Assembly: GCA_900155495.1 (NCBI GenBank)
Contig: FTLJ01000739.1
Coordinates: forward strand, 1 to 64,000
DNA length: 64,000 nt
Source: Porogramme epimiltina
Lineage: Eukaryota > Basidiomycota > Agaricomycetes > Polyporales > Polyporaceae
Reading direction: 5' to 3'
In this document: in pieces, positions 12,338 through 23,622 of the stretch
How the letters are laid out: every line of letters starts with the position of its first letter
Numbering within the stretch: position 1 is the first letter of the stretch
The notes under the pieces: generated by a model
The model's database searches: none
Told to the model about the DNA's origin: nothing
The model's input: only the letters and a program-made list of their open reading frames with translations
Made by a program: the position numbers and the translations under genes

Positions 12338-13981
12338 TGCGAGCACAGCAATAGAGAAGACGGGCAGGAGACGGGTAGGTGGAGGAGCTCGGGGTCAGGA
12401 CTCAGAAGGCGCGAAGGCACGCTCCGCGATCTTTTTCGGCGCCAAAATTTCCAAGAAAGGCACGGTGTCGGGCCTCCACGAGGCTATTCAACGCCAGGCG
12501 GGGCGCCATGAGTGCTATACGGAGAATCAGGCCACGACGGCACCCATATGGCCACCTGAATATGCTGTGACTATTATACCACCTTAGCTACTTCCATGTG
12601 CCTATGGGGCCTTCAGATAAAGTGTACATGGAGCAGGTGCTCAAGATAGGCACCACAGGGGCCGCGCTATGGTCCAGACTGCGGCCATAACTTTGCCCGA
12701 GAAGATTTGTTTTCATCTAGTGGTTGACAAAATTACATTGTTTTCCATCATGGAGAGTAGTGATGCCTCTGTGGCTGCCGAGATGGGTGTATTCATCTGA
12801 AGTTCTAGTCGTGGGGCGCTGATCTTGCTGGCACTTCATGATATCCGACAGTATCCCCTACAGAGTAGCATGAATAGCATCCTTCTCAATCTTCCCTTGA
12901 TTTGACTCCTGATGCACATGAAACGCTCTGCTGCTCAAAAGGACGCCGATTCTGGCGCTATGAAGGCGTAGTGGATGCTATGACAGCTCGATCGTCCAGC
13001 TCCACCTCCTGTGCACCTATATCTCGAGGTGACGGTTCATGCAGCACTACTCTGCATGATTTCCAATGGAGAAGTTGAATGATTCCCTCTCGGGACAGGG
13101 GCCGACTTGCTCAAGGACTCTATAAGCTGCATGACGCGCTGTGGCTGGAGCCGACATTATCCACTCAGCGGATGCTCCACTCGAAGCTAAAGAGAGCTGA
13201 GATGCTCCTATTGATTGGAACCCACTCAGTTTCTAACGGCATTCTTCCATACGCACATGTTCGATTTGTCTTTCTCCGCGCCGTCCACGTCGGTCATATG
13301 TCGGTCGGCTCACATGGTCATCAACGGCAAGTAATAGAGTTATTGGGCTAGAATCGTCCAAAGATAGAAATCGGAGGTTCGCGAAGCATTTAATACGAGC
13401 GCACAAGGCTCAAGCAGCACGGTGGAGAAGCCCACGATGTAGAACGCTTCACAGACGGTCACAGACCCCCTTTCACGCAATCGCGACCTTTCGAGAACGC
13501 GCGTGTCCTGCGTCCAATCGGTCGCCTCCGGCACTGGCAGGTCCGCGGCAGCGCTTGGGCACACCGTCACCGCGATGTGAGGGGAGGGCGGCTCAGCTGT
13601 GTGCAGTGCAGTGGCAGTCTCATATCACTGCCAGGATGGATCTCAGCCTGGCGTGAGCCTGCGGTTTGTTGGCTTTGAGGGGGGGCGCTATGAGGAAACA
13701 GAATGGAATCACTGTGTGCATCGCTCCACCAGAACATGCGCAAAGTCGTGGCGCTTGCGCCACCAGTCCCTGTGCAAGCGCCGATCGGTCTGGGGTCCGA
13801 TTAGACGCTCCGCAAGCGAGAATGTATAAATGCCGAGACTTTCGCCTCTTCCCTCTCCAGCGATCCGTCTCTTTGCTTTCTGTCCCCCAAGCTCTGAGCA
13901 GTTCCTCACCATCGCCACCCACATCACGCATCCTTCTCCATCCTCTCCAAAATCCCCCATTATCCGTTCTAACACTTCACC
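12338..13981. other. Intergenic, no supported gene
   Basis: This 1.6-kb stretch is less GC-rich than the genes on either side. It has only short frames without exon chains or recognisable domains. The right end holds the promoter and leader of the KRE9-like gene. An ATATTT/AT-rich patch around 12570-12800 has no evident repeat structure. Confidence 0.5.
13825..13831 (+). promoter_or_regulatory. TATA-like box of KRE9-like gene
   Basis: TATAAAT lies about 150 bp before the ATG at 13982, followed by a pyrimidine-rich leader (cttccctctccag... and many CT tracts). This is typical of strongly expressed fungal genes. Seen by eye; not tested. Confidence 0.5.
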
Positions 13982-14578
13982 ATGACCAAGTTCACCATGT
14001 TCTCGCTCTTCTACGTCATGTTCTCTCTCTTCGCAATGGCTTTCGCGCTCCCGGTCACCATCCGCGACGTCTTCGTCCCCCCAGTGACTAGCCCCACCAC
14101 TGGCGACATCTGGACCGTCGGCTCCCAGCAGAACGTTACTTGGTATGTTTACCATCCCCCTGTCGCCAATTCCTCGGGGCTGCAGCTGATCAGTGCGGCG
14201 ATGCTGCGATGTTGCGGTTCTACAGGGACACTTCCAATGCTCCCGAGCAAATTACCAACACTGTCGGTCAAGTTGTTCTCGCTAAGGATGGTCGCCTGGA
14301 CCTTGGTACGGAGCTTCCCCCCGCCTCTCGGATATTACGCGGTGGCTTAATCGTCTTTTTGCAGATAACCCTCTCGCGTCGAACTTCTCCATTTTGGATG
14401 GCTCCGTTACCGTGACTGTCCCTGATGTCGAGCCCGGCGTCGACTACACGGTTGTCCGTGAGTACATTTTAGACATATCCTTCACAGGTCGTGTGCTCAC
14501 CACGAGCATCCAGTCTTCGGTGACTCGGGTAATGACAGTGGCGTTTTCTCCATTGTTCCCGGCGTGCCACAGATTTAA
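13982..14578 (+). CDS. Small secreted KRE9/KNH1-like (Ser-Thr-rich GPI-anchored family) domain protein
   Basis: This is a predicted secreted or cell-wall-associated protein of about 115 residues. MTKFTMFSLFYVMFSLFAMA is a signal peptide with cleavage expected after AFA. One beta-sandwich domain follows: PTTGDIWTVGSQQNVTW, then DTSNAPEQITNTVGQVVLA, NPLASNFSILDGSVTVTVP and LFGDSGNDSGVFSI. This matches the Ser-Thr-rich/KNH1 pattern in which an ATG..W..G..V.W start is followed by a FGDSGN end. Four exons are joined at GTATGT (after 14141), GTACGG (about 14305) and GTGAGT (about 14458). All joins keep frame. It stops right after the domain (PQI) and has no Ser/Thr-rich stalk or GPI signal, so it is likely soluble. 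The family's link is to beta-1,6-glucan or wall assembly; the role of single-domain members is unknown. Confidence 0.82.
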
Positions 14579-15803
14579 ACATGGTCTCACGATTGTATAT
14601 CATGACTTCACGAACTTACGTTGCTAGGTCTTAGCACGCTACGATACGGACTTTTTGACTACGGACCTAATTGGACTTCTCTGTACTTAGTAGTGGACTC
14701 TGCAATTGACTTCGGACGATCATGTTGCGCAAGGCTCGAACAATATTTATTGCGCTCGTGTGTTCATGGACTCGAGCAATATTTATTTAGGCTAGATAGA
14801 TGCAAAATGTACACGAGAACAATCGCGTTGCACCCTCCGCATGTAATCCTACTTGTACTTCCCCGACAGCTACGATGGAACGCCTACTTGCCCGACGATT
14901 GAAACGGACTAGTGCCCTTCAGTTCCACCCCATGCCGGCCCCGGCAGATGTGTAGCGCGGGACAATATGCGGTACTCAATAGTACGTGTAACACTCACCC
15001 GGTCTGGCGATGTAATCATCTAACTACCCTGAAGGTTGAGGATCAAGCGTCTGGTACCTGAGAAATTGGGTTAGCAAGGCAAAACCAACAGTCATGGGAG
15101 GTAGCGTCTCAGCAAAAAAAAGGGTCGTCACGCCTGCCTCGAACGTATCGAAACAGGTTGGGCTCATTAAATCATTCATGTTATAAAATCATTGACGCAT
15201 AAGAAACGAGTGACTGGGTACCGGCTCACCTTTTTCAGCGTGCTCAAGATAAAGCCAGACACATGCGGCTGGACCAAAGTCCTGGATAGGAATAATCGTC
15301 AGCATAGGATAACAGGCGACGGGGATTTTGGTTGAACAACGCATTCTGAAAGTATCAAGCGCACGAGGCCTATGACAAGATGTATGAAGGGTGCATCGAG
15401 GGGCGACGTACCATTCAAATCTGAGATCTCATCGCAATGATCATGTTTAGACGGCAGGAGAGTAGTTGTATGGTCGCAGAAACTTGTTGGCCGCCGAAGG
15501 TGACGCAGACATCAACGAGTTTGAGGTACAACGGGCAGATGGAGATCAGCTGCAGAAGTACCAAGGCGTTCGTTGAGGAAGATGAATGGCATCGATGATG
15601 ATGGTTGAAGGACAAGGAGCAAAGGAAATTTGACGAAGGGCGCCAGCCTGGAGAGGACGCGGACACGTGACTACATCGCGGTACGCGAGGGTTACCACGG
15701 TTCGACGAGCCGCGGCGTTCCTGCCATCATCAGTCCTCGGGTTCGACTCTCCGTCGGACGTTTCCTCCTCCCAGCGGCCTTAATCCTCAAGCACGTACGA
15801 ACA
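14579..15803. other. Intergenic, no supported gene
   Basis: The stretch holds a 17-bp imperfect direct repeat (ctcga-a/g-caatatttatt at 14735-14751 and 14771-14787). It also has a minus-strand frame of 83 codons (15415-15666) with a Leu-rich middle but no family match. The last 150 bp are the 5' flank of the kinesin gene. Confidence 0.45.
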
Positions 15804-18789
15804 ATGTCTTCAACCAGCAAGCTAGCAAGACCTACTCCATTCACCCCGAAACGCAACCTCTCCCTTGCCAACGGCGACGATGAGTCTTCAAGTTCTCGCC
15901 TCCCCCGTTCCACAACTCCCAGTCTCCTCGGCTCGGCGAAGAGATACAAGGCCCCCCTATCTTCTGAGTCTCGCACTCGCCTCAACTTGAAACCCGGCAT
16001 CGCTTCCGTTCCCCCTACTCCCTCACGTAGCAAGAGCCGGGATGGGTCACGCCCCAAGACGCCTAGTTCCCCGCGCAAGGGGACCGAAAGCCCATTGCTT
16101 ATGCCTCATGTCAGTGAGATGGACGTGAGCAGGGTGGATCCGGAGGAGGCTTTGGTGGACTTTGAGACTGTCACCGAGGCAGGGGATATCTCCGCAGACA
16201 TAGATGAGGAGCTGTTGCGTGCGGACTATGGAAAGGAGGACAAAGTCTTGGTGTCCATTAGGTGAGCCTATCTCCCGCTCCTCAGGCACGGTACTGTCCG
16301 CACGCAGCGGAAGGTCTCGTCTCTAAAGCAGTGAATAGGATTCGGCCTTCCTTCAATCCGTCAGCATGGGACGTAGTCGCGGCGACACAGCCCAAAACAA
16401 TCAAACTTCAGCCACAGCATACGAAATCCTCTGCAGCAACCCCTCAAGACTTCCGTTTCGATGAAATTCTGACAGGTTCCGAAAACAAGCCCGTCTACAA
16501 TGCTGTGGCGCGCAGTCATGTCTGTGCGGCCATGGACGGCTATAATGCCGTCATCTTCGCCTACGGTCAGACGGCCAGTGGCAAGACCTTCACCCTCGTA
16601 CGTGTACGCTCAACGATGCATCGCTTCTGCGGCTCAACTTAGGATGTAGTCCGGAGATGAAGACCAACCCGGTATCATCCCCCGTGCGATGAAAGACGTA
16701 TTCGCATATATCAAGCGCACGCCTTCCCGCGAATACCTTCTCCGTTGCTCATACCTCGAAATTTACAACGAGAACATCCACGACCTCCTCGCGCCACCCT
16801 CTTCCTCCGTCTCCCAGCCTGTGCAAATCCAAGGTACCGGCGCAAACGTCATCCTCACGCCCCTCCGCGAGGAGGTTGTGACGAGCCTGAAGGGCGTGCA
16901 TCAGGTTCTGCAACGTGGAGAAGGCAACAGGCGCACGGCGAGCACGGACTGGAACGAGCGCAGTAGTCGCAGTCACAGCGTGTTCCGCCTCGTGATTGAG
17001 AGCAGGGAAAGAGGCAGCGGGGGCGATGACGTACCGAGTGGACGGACGACACCTGGCTTCAGGCCACCTACCCCCGGCGGGCCTCGCCTGCAGGCGCGTG
17101 GGGGTCGCAGCGTGCAGACGTCCGTACTCGTAAGTGATACCTTGTTGAGGTACACGGTCGGGTGGATATCTGACGGGCTTGCTGCACCACTGTAGAGTTT
17201 AATCGATTTGGCTGGGTCCGAGAAGGCAACATCGGACAAAGAGCGGACGCGGGAAGGCAAGTACATTAACACTAGGTTCGTGCATGCGCCTGCTGGTTGT
17301 TTGTGGAACCTTGCTGAACGGCACGCAGTCTACTAACTCTAGGGTCTGTGATCTCGACCTTGGCGGAAAACTCCGCGAAAAACAAGAAGTGAGCAGCGTT
17401 TCAGGTACATGAAGGATCGCCCCACTGACCGGCCCCGTACCCGCAGCGACCATGTCCCCTTCCGCAATTCCAAGCTTACACGCATGCTCCAGCCTTCACT
17501 CTCAGGCAATGCGCGTATCTCCGTGATCTGCACGATCAACCCTGACACGGGTGCCGTTGCCGAGTCCACGAGCACGCTGCTCTTCGCCCAGCGTATCAAG
17601 AAGGTGCAGCTTCACGCGCAGAAGAAAGAGGTCGTCGACACGGACGCGCTCCTCGAGCGGTACCGCAAGGAGATCGAGGAGCTCAAGAAGCGCCTGTCCG
17701 AGAAGGAGGCGGAGAACGCAGCGGGCAGCCATGGTGGCAAGTCTCGTCGCCTGTCCGCGCGCGAGCAGCTCGACGAGAGCCTGGCGATGGACAACCTCAA
17801 TGCGCGTATCCGACAGCTCACGAAACTCATCCTCACGAGCCAGACTGTGGACGAGAACAAGGGCGATGAGTCGCGCCCCGCCAGTCCCGTCAAGATCGAC
17901 TTCGACATGTCTCCGTACCAGGTACATCGACTCAGCTAAGCTCACTTATCTGCACGTGGTGCTGAAGCGGCATGCAGTTGCAACAGGAGCTTCTTGCCGC
18001 CCGCAGGCAGATGGAGACGCAGGCGACGCAGATCCTTTCGCTCGAGGCTGCGCTCCTTTCGCGGCCACAATTGCCACCAGACGCGTCTGAGAGCGAGAAG
18101 GACAAGCTGTTGATAGAGCAGGCGAAGTCTATCCGCGAGCTCGAGATCGTCGTGAAAGGCTACGAAGACAACCTTGGCGAGCCGCTCCGCGCCGTCCGCG
18201 AGGATGTCGAGAAGGAGTGGGCGCAGAAGCTCGAGCAAGAGGTCCAACTGCGTGAGGAGAAGGAGGCGTGGGCAGATGAGCTCGTCAAACAACTTGACAA
18301 GGAGCGTAAGGTTAGTGGTATCGATTGTGCCCCGCCCGTACAACTCATGAATAACCGGATGCGTGCGTCTCCCAGACTCGCATGAAGCTCGAGGAGGAAC
18401 GCCAAGCACTTGCAGCATTCGTAAAGAAGTTTGACTCGCTCGGACTCGGCGGGCCCGTCATCCCCTCCTCGAAGCTCAACCCTCCTATGCCCGCTCCTGG
18501 TGGCGCTGCCGCTATCTTCGCCCAGCGTCAGAAGAACAAGGTCGGCTCTCTGAAAGCAGAACACGTCATGGCACCGCTCACAGAGTCCGAGTCGCCGCTC
18601 CGGCTAGCAAGCGAGCACGCTCATCCCAGTTTGCTTGAGGAAGAGTGGGACGGCGGCGAGGATGTCAGCATCGAGCTGGAGAAGACCGGCCTGTCCATAT
18701 CACCCCCCAAGAGCCCGATGGTATCTCGCAAAGGGTCCCAAAGTCCCGTGAGGGAGATATTAGGTGCGAAGGAGAACGTCCCTGTATAG
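15804..18789 (+). CDS. Kinesin motor protein, kinesin-7 (CENP-E)/Kip2-like
   Basis: This microtubule motor has an N-terminal motor domain preceded by a Ser/Pro-rich extension of about 150 residues. Order of motifs: VLVSIR then RIRPSFNPSAWDV; the P-loop FAYGQTASGKTFTL; YLEIYNENIHDLL; switch I as NERSSRSHSVF; switch II as LIDLAGSEKA; VPFRNSKLTRMLQPSLSGN; and the neck FAQRIKKVQLHAQKKEV. Coiled coils follow (LLERYRKEIEELKKRL and the 17970-18300 region), and a Ser/Pro tail ends with TAG at 18787-18789. About 30 extra residues, rich in Gly/Pro/Arg, sit between switch I and switch II (about 17020-17110). All nucleotide-binding residues are intact. Class assignment is by overall resemblance (N-terminal extension, LHAQKKEV neck) and is less sure than the motor call. 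Confidence 0.9.
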
Positions 18790-19020
18790 AGCGCTTTGTG
18801 TTGGTCGACTTGCTTTCCTGCTACGGTGCGGCCCACATCCTATGATACGCCTCCATTTGCTGACCGCGTTGATGTTACAGCTTATTGCTGTTATGATGCA
18901 CTATAGTGCGCGGTGCGCCAGATGTATAACATACCCACATGACATTGCTCAACATGTACCAGTCTGGATATCAATACGTTTCTTCGAGGACATTTGTTTA
19001 TATGCTCCTTTTGATTGCTG
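18790..19020. other. Convergent intergenic region (kinesin / acetyltransferase)
   Basis: AT-richer sequence between two convergent stop codons. It should hold both 3' untranslated regions; no obvious AATAAA signal or RNA gene was recognised. Confidence 0.5.
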
Positions 19021-19548
19021 CTACTGAGTGGAGCGTGGCCACCGCATCAGGCAAGCTGTCGCCTCCCTCGGCTCCGCCAGACTCAGCCCCAGCGTCTCCT
19101 CCTGTCCTTCCACCAGCCCGAACCCCCATTTTTCGTAAAACCCAATCGCCCGGCTGTTTTCCTTGAATACACGCAACCACAACCCACGTTCCCCCCACTC
19201 CGCCTGGATCGTCCGCATGAGCTGGCCCCCGTAGCCCCTCCTGCCCAAGTCCGCACGGACGAAGAACATGTCGACCTCGTTGCCGTCGCCGTCTGGCCCG
19301 CCGCCGGGCTTGACGGACCCGTAGCCCGCGAGCTCTCCCGTCGGCAGCTCGAGCACGTACGTCTTGTGCGCTTTAGGCGGGAAGAGGCGTGCACGGAGGT
19401 GCGGGACGACCTTGTCAAGTGTGTACGACGGATCGGACGAAAACGTTACACCCGGGATGCTGGTGTCGACCGACTTGACGAACAGTGGTGCGAGCTGCTC
19501 GACATCGTCTTGGGTAGCTTCGCGTACGATAGGGGTTGAGTCGATCAT
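19021..19548 (-). CDS. GNAT-family N-acetyltransferase, single exon
   Basis: This 175-residue protein would transfer an acetyl group from acetyl-CoA to an unknown amine. It starts MIDSTPIVREATQDDVEQL, the usual beta1-alpha1 opening. LAGYGSVKPG precedes VDMFFVRADLGRRGYGGQLM, which contains motif A for pyrophosphate binding (R-R-G-Y-G-G), and then LWLRVFKENSRAIGFYEKWGF, the motif B end where a Tyr acts near the active site. Length is normal for the fold and no intron is needed. The substrate cannot be told from sequence. Confidence 0.88.
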   Translation of the reverse strand: MIDSTPIVREATQDDVEQLAPLFVKSVDTSIPGVTFSSDPSYTLDKVVPHLRARLFPPKAHKTYVLELPTGELAGYGSVKPGGGPDGDGNEVDMFFVRADLGRRGYGGQLMRTIQAEWGERGLWLRVFKENSRAIGFYEKWGFGLVEGQEETLGLSLAEPREATACLMRWPRSTQ

Positions 19549-20021
19549 TGGTGATGGTATGAATAGGTCGTGACTGAGGGGACCTTCGGGGTTACGACCT
19601 TTAGCAGATTCTACTGATGACTGTACTCACTATGAAATCCGTACACAGGGTTCCGTGCGTGCCCTCATACGTAGCTGTAACATTGCTTTTATAGCATGAA
19701 ATCGATACGTCCCTGCGCTTCTCCATCTCCGACTCGGGCCTCGGGGCACGGGCGCAGCGATGTATACTGCGCACGTCCAGCATGGTTAGCGGGGACACGC
19801 AGGTGAGCGCGGACCTACATGATCTGATGTAAATTCTAATGGGGTTTATAGACATAGGCGCAGCCCACCGCAGCGGGACTCCCTCGCGCGCAGGCACACG
19901 GAGGACATTGCAACTTCTCCATTCCGGTATTCTTTCCACGTACAAAGGCTGCGCAACATCATCACGTACAGTTTCCGCGCTGGTATCAAACTCCAAGTCT
20001 CGGACTTCGGGCCCCAATGCC
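19549..20021. other. Intergenic, no supported gene
   Basis: A 179-codon minus-strand frame crosses it but has no coherent domain and no neighbouring exons. This is treated as the promoter of the acetyltransferase plus the 3' flank of GST copy 1. Confidence 0.5.
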
Positions 20022-20856
20022 TCAGGGCTCATTGTCGACGCCGACATCGATCGTCTCGTACGGCTTGAACAGCTCCATGAACCGCACCCAGCGCCCGCCG
20101 TTCCACCCCGCGATCGCCTGCCACTCCTTGCTGTCCTCACCCAAGAGGGCCCTGAACCAGATCAGGCGCGACGCGATGATGATGTCCGCAAAGGAGATCT
20201 TGTCGCCCATGAAGAGGAGCTGGTCCTTCTTCCCGCCCGCCTCGAGCCACTGTGCGAAGGTCGTGAAGGCCTTCTCGAGGCCCACCCACGCCTCCGCGTG
20301 CTTCTCGCTTCCTTTCGGCGCGAGCTCCGCGAGCGGCTTCCCGAACCACTCCGCGCGTGTGCGCTCAAAGTATTCGCGGCTGCGCGGCGGGAGCTGGAGG
20401 GCCGTCGGGGGCAGGAAGAGCGGGAGGACGTGCGGGCCCGAGACCGAGGTGAAGATGTCCTGGAAGGCGGACAGGAGCGCGTCGGCCTCGGCTGGGACGA
20501 CCCGCGGCGTGTTGGGGTAGGTCTCGTCGAGGTAGCGCGCAATGGCGGCGGACTCGGAGACGGCGCGCTTGGTGTTGGGGTCGTAGATCGCGGGGAGCGT
20601 AAATGGGGCCTTCGCGAGGGGATCGGACTTGGGTATGTTGACCTTTTGGCAGAGGGGGGCGATGTCCGGGTACTCGACCCAGACGGTCTTGTACGGGATG
20701 CCTTTGAAGTTGAGGCAGTACCTAGAGGAGATAATGTTGGAATGAGCAGAGGATAGTCGGCGTGGAGGCTTACCTCGCCTTCCAGGTGTTAGGTGACCAT
20801 GCCTTGTAATTGGGTGTGATGCCGGGGATGTCGTAAAGAATGATTGGCTCTGTCAT
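20022..20856 (-). CDS. Glutathione transferase copy 1 (fungal class A / etherase-related, WSPNTWK subtype)
   Basis: Cytosolic glutathione transferase of 260 residues in two exons (20774-20856 and 20022-20721) with a 52-bp phase-2 intron after WKAR. The N-terminal thioredoxin-like domain runs from MTEPIILYDIPG through YCLNFKGIPYKTVWVEYPD. It continues to FTLPAIYDPNT, with the conserved cis-Pro after Leu, and SESAAIARYLDETYP, the acidic-Ser pair that contacts the glutathione gamma-glutamyl group. The helical domain ends with LFMGDKISFADIIIASRLIW and GWNGGRWVRFMELFKPYE. The pattern fits the fungal-specific class A transferases known from Phanerochaete and Trametes, which bind wood-derived phenolics. 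That class is known; its role here is inferred. No lesion. First of four minus-strand copies. Confidence 0.92.
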
Positions 20857-20937
20857 GGCGGCAGGTCACGGCTCCTCCAGTGGATGTGTGCGGGACTTCC
20901 TACAGCGAAGGATACCGCCATCGCGGCGACACTCTGT

Positions 20938-20947
20938 CTTTATATGC
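20938..20947 (-). promoter_or_regulatory. TATA-like box of GST copy 1
   Basis: On the minus strand the sequence reads GCATATAAAG, 82-91 bp upstream of the start codon at 20856. This is a plausible core promoter; seen by eye only. Confidence 0.45.
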
Positions 20948-21136
20948 ATGGGGTGAGTGCCAAGGTCGTGGTGGGAAGGCCCCGCCTGCCAGTGGCTGAG
21001 TGCTGAATAATCATCTTCAAAACTGACTCGGGCTTCCTACAGGCAAAGCTTATCACCGCTTCATCGACCTGCTAATAACAGATATACACGTTCTTCTTCC
21101 GTCCTCCTTATGTCCTCAATATTGTCCCCAATTGAC

Positions 21137-21986
21137 TCACGGCTGCAGATCCTCGCCCGCGTCCACGGCAGAGTACTCGTCCATCACGGCCATGAGCCGC
21201 CCCCAACGTCCGCCATCCAGCGTCAACATCCGCTTCCACTCCGCGTTCTCCTCCCCGAGGCACTCCTTGAACCAGAGCAGCCAGCTCGCGACAATCATGT
21301 CCGCATAGGAGACCGCCGAACCCATAACAAGCGTCTTTTCCTTCCCGTCCGCCTCCCACCACTTCGCCAGTTTGGTCAGACATTCCTCCGTCTTCGCCCA
21401 ACACTCGGCCCTCTCCTTGCTCTCCGCCGCCGGCTCGAATACCTCAAGCTTCCCGAAGCGCGCCGAGCGCGTCTCGTAAAAGTAGGGCTTGCTAGCCTCC
21501 CGCATGGCGCGATAGACGGCGGGTACAATGATGGGGTAGTACGAGCGCGTCGTGGGCGAGAACGCGCCCCACCATGCTTCTTCGAACGCGGTGATGAGCG
21601 CGTCCGCCTCGGCGGGGACAAGCGTCGGGGTGTCCGGGTACGTCTTGTCCAGATACCGCACGATGGCACCGGAGTCGAGCACGACGGTCTTCGTGTTCGG
21701 ATCGTAGATGACCGGCAGAGTGTACTCGGGCGTTCCGTCGGCGTGGGTCTCGGTCGCGACAGCACCGAGCTTCTTGCAGAGGGGTTCGATGTCAGGGAAT
21801 TCGACCCACACCGTCCTGTAAGGGATCTTCTTGAGATTAAGGGCATATCTATCCTTGCCATCTTATCAGAATCACAACACACAATGCTGTAACGAGGCTA
21901 CTTACCGCGTCTTCCAGGTGTTTGGAGACCATGCTTTCCCCTTGGACAGACTAGGCAGATCGTAGAAAACGATGGGTTCTGTCATG
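21137..21986 (-). CDS. Glutathione transferase copy 2 (WSPNTWK subtype)
   Basis: Two-exon glutathione transferase that starts MTEPIVFYDLPSLSKGKAW and keeps the family intron after WKTR. Glutathione-site elements are EYTLPVIYDPNTKTVVLDS (cis-Pro loop) and SGAIVRYLDKTYPDTP. The C-terminal domain has KWWEADGKEKTLVMGSAVSY and ADMIVASWLLWFKE, then SAVDAGEDLQP as the end. It is most like copy 7 on the other side of the locus: both have the KWWEADGKEKT segment and the same SAVD(A/E)GEDLQ ending, which no other copy shares. Intact reading frame. Same class reasoning as copy 1; substrate unknown. Confidence 0.92.
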
Positions 21987-22298
21987 CTAGTGGGCGAGTG
22001 GGAGGTTGGGTGTGGTCGATCTCTCTCAAGCAACGTGCCTATTTATTCAGCAATAGAAACGGCCCTGACCAGTGGTGGTATTTCAGGGATCGAGTCATGG
22101 GTAAGTTAGACTCGATCTCGCTTGTTTGCGATACCGTCTGGTGCTTATCTGTCCCTTATGAATCTAGAATCACCTTGCTCCATCTTGGGCCTAATAGGAG
22201 AGTGATCGGCTACCAGGAGACTCATAAACAAGTTTATAGCGTCCATTCATCCAATTCAGAGATAACCACTTGGGCAACCCGTCGACAGTGCAATGACT
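21987..22298. other. Promoter of GST copy 2 and 3' flank of copy 3
   Basis: No gene seen. On the plus strand a tatttattc sequence at about 22039-22048 could serve, on the other strand, as a TATA element for copy 2. Confidence 0.4.
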
Positions 22299-23149
22299 TC
22301 AAAGCTCCATGGGCGCACCTACGTCTTCTGCCTCATACCGCTTGAACACATCCATGAACCGTTCCCATCGCCCTCCATCCCAAGCCATAATCTCCTGCCA
22401 CTCTTCCCCAGGCAGCACTTTTTGCAAGTTCTTCAACAGCGCAGCCACAATCACGTCTGCGTAGCAGATGCTATCCCCACCCATGAACAACAGCCTCTCC
22501 CCTCCCGCATCCCCCCCCGAGCCAGCTCGCGATCGTAACAAACGACTTCCTCGCGCCCTCCCAATGCGCCCTGCGCTTCTCGCTCCCGGCCGGTGCGAGC
22601 TCCTCGAGAGGCCCAAAGTACGCCTCGCGCGTGCGCCGCACGTACTCCGCGCTGCGCGGGTTCCCCGGGAGCGCGGCCCACTTCGCGGGCACCGAGAGCC
22701 GCACGATGTCGCCCGCGCCGAACGTGACGCGCGCGAACGCGGCCTCGAACGCGCCGTGCAGCGCGTCGAGCTCCGCGGGGATCAGCGGCGGGCCCGCTGC
22801 GGGATACGTGCGGTCGAGGTAGCGCGCGATGGCGGCCGAGTCTGACACAGCCGTCTGGGTGTTTGGGTCGTAGATCACCGGAAGGGTGTACAGGAGTGCG
22901 TCGACGACGTTGCGCGTGGGCGGGGCGCCGATCTTCTTGCAGGCCGCTTCGATGTCCGGGTACTCCACCCAGACGGTCTTGTATGGGATATCTTTGATGT
23001 TTAGTGTATACCTGAAGGGTAGAAGGGGATAGTGTCAGTGAATGCCTTGAATGTTCAGACATTGCGACTGACCGGGTCTTCCAGGTGATTGGATTCCACG
23101 CGCCCACCTCACGACTCGGAAAATCGTAGAAGAGAATTGGTTCGGACAT
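22299..23149 (-). pseudogene. Glutathione transferase copy 3, frameshifted in a run of eight G
   Basis: Two-exon copy of the WNPNTWK subtype. It starts MSEPILFYDFPSREVGAWNP (with Ile at the next position, WNPITWKTR) and runs through DSAAIARYLDRTYPAAGP and LAPAGSEKRRAHWEG to TIASWLGG. There a run of eight C on the plus strand (22511-22518; eight G in the sense strand) shifts the frame. The rest of the family sequence (ERLLFMGGDSICYADVIVAA ... GAPMEL) continues one base out of register down to the stop at 22299. One base fewer in the run would leave the frame continuous. This may be a real recent inactivation or a base-count error in the assembly, and the sequence alone cannot decide. Apart from this point the copy looks conserved, which argues that any loss is recent. 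Confidence 0.8.
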
Positions 23150-23622
23150 TGCGAAAGGTTGCTTCCGTGGGGCTACATTCCCCTAGGGCCCTTTGTAGGG
23201 CGACGGGGCACTGCGGCGCGGCCACGAGAACTATGCCAAATGACGTAGTAGCACCCGCATGACCCAAACATCGTGAATTTTACACCTGCATGTGGAATAA
23301 CATTAGAGTGTGCTCCGACCTGTTCGGTACTCTGTTCGAGTCATACACCACGCGATAGTGGAAATACGGTGGGCAATCCACGTCACTGGCAATGCAGCAA
23401 GCGCCATATATGCGCATTGTCAGGTGTGAGCACCAGCTGGAGTTAGTGACAAGAAAGATGCGACAGGGGTTGTCCTCAGGCTGACGTTGGTCGTAGACCT
23501 AGCGAAACAGTAGGTGCGTCCCAGAATCACTGGGAGACTGGAAGAGTTCAATGCCGCGTCTGAAGTAATACATACGTGGTAGAGGAGGCCATTGCCACCA
23601 GTTCATTAGCACAATCCATCCC
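23150..23622. other. Intergenic between GST copies 3 and 4
   Basis: No gene is supported. It contains the 11-mer gtgggcaatcc (about 23369), which recurs in front of GST copy 5 (about 51135). Otherwise nothing notable. Confidence 0.45.

Noticed and set aside
15737..15749. tRNA-like B box (gggttcgactctc)
   Set aside because: No matching A box or cloverleaf arms at the right distance; overlaps the kinesin leader.
19839..20756. 305-codon plus-strand frame
   Set aside because: Antisense to GST copy 1; composition is Arg/Glu/Gly-rich and follows from the reverse strand of the true exon.
21110..21892. 260-codon plus-strand frame
   Set aside because: Antisense shadow of GST copy 2.
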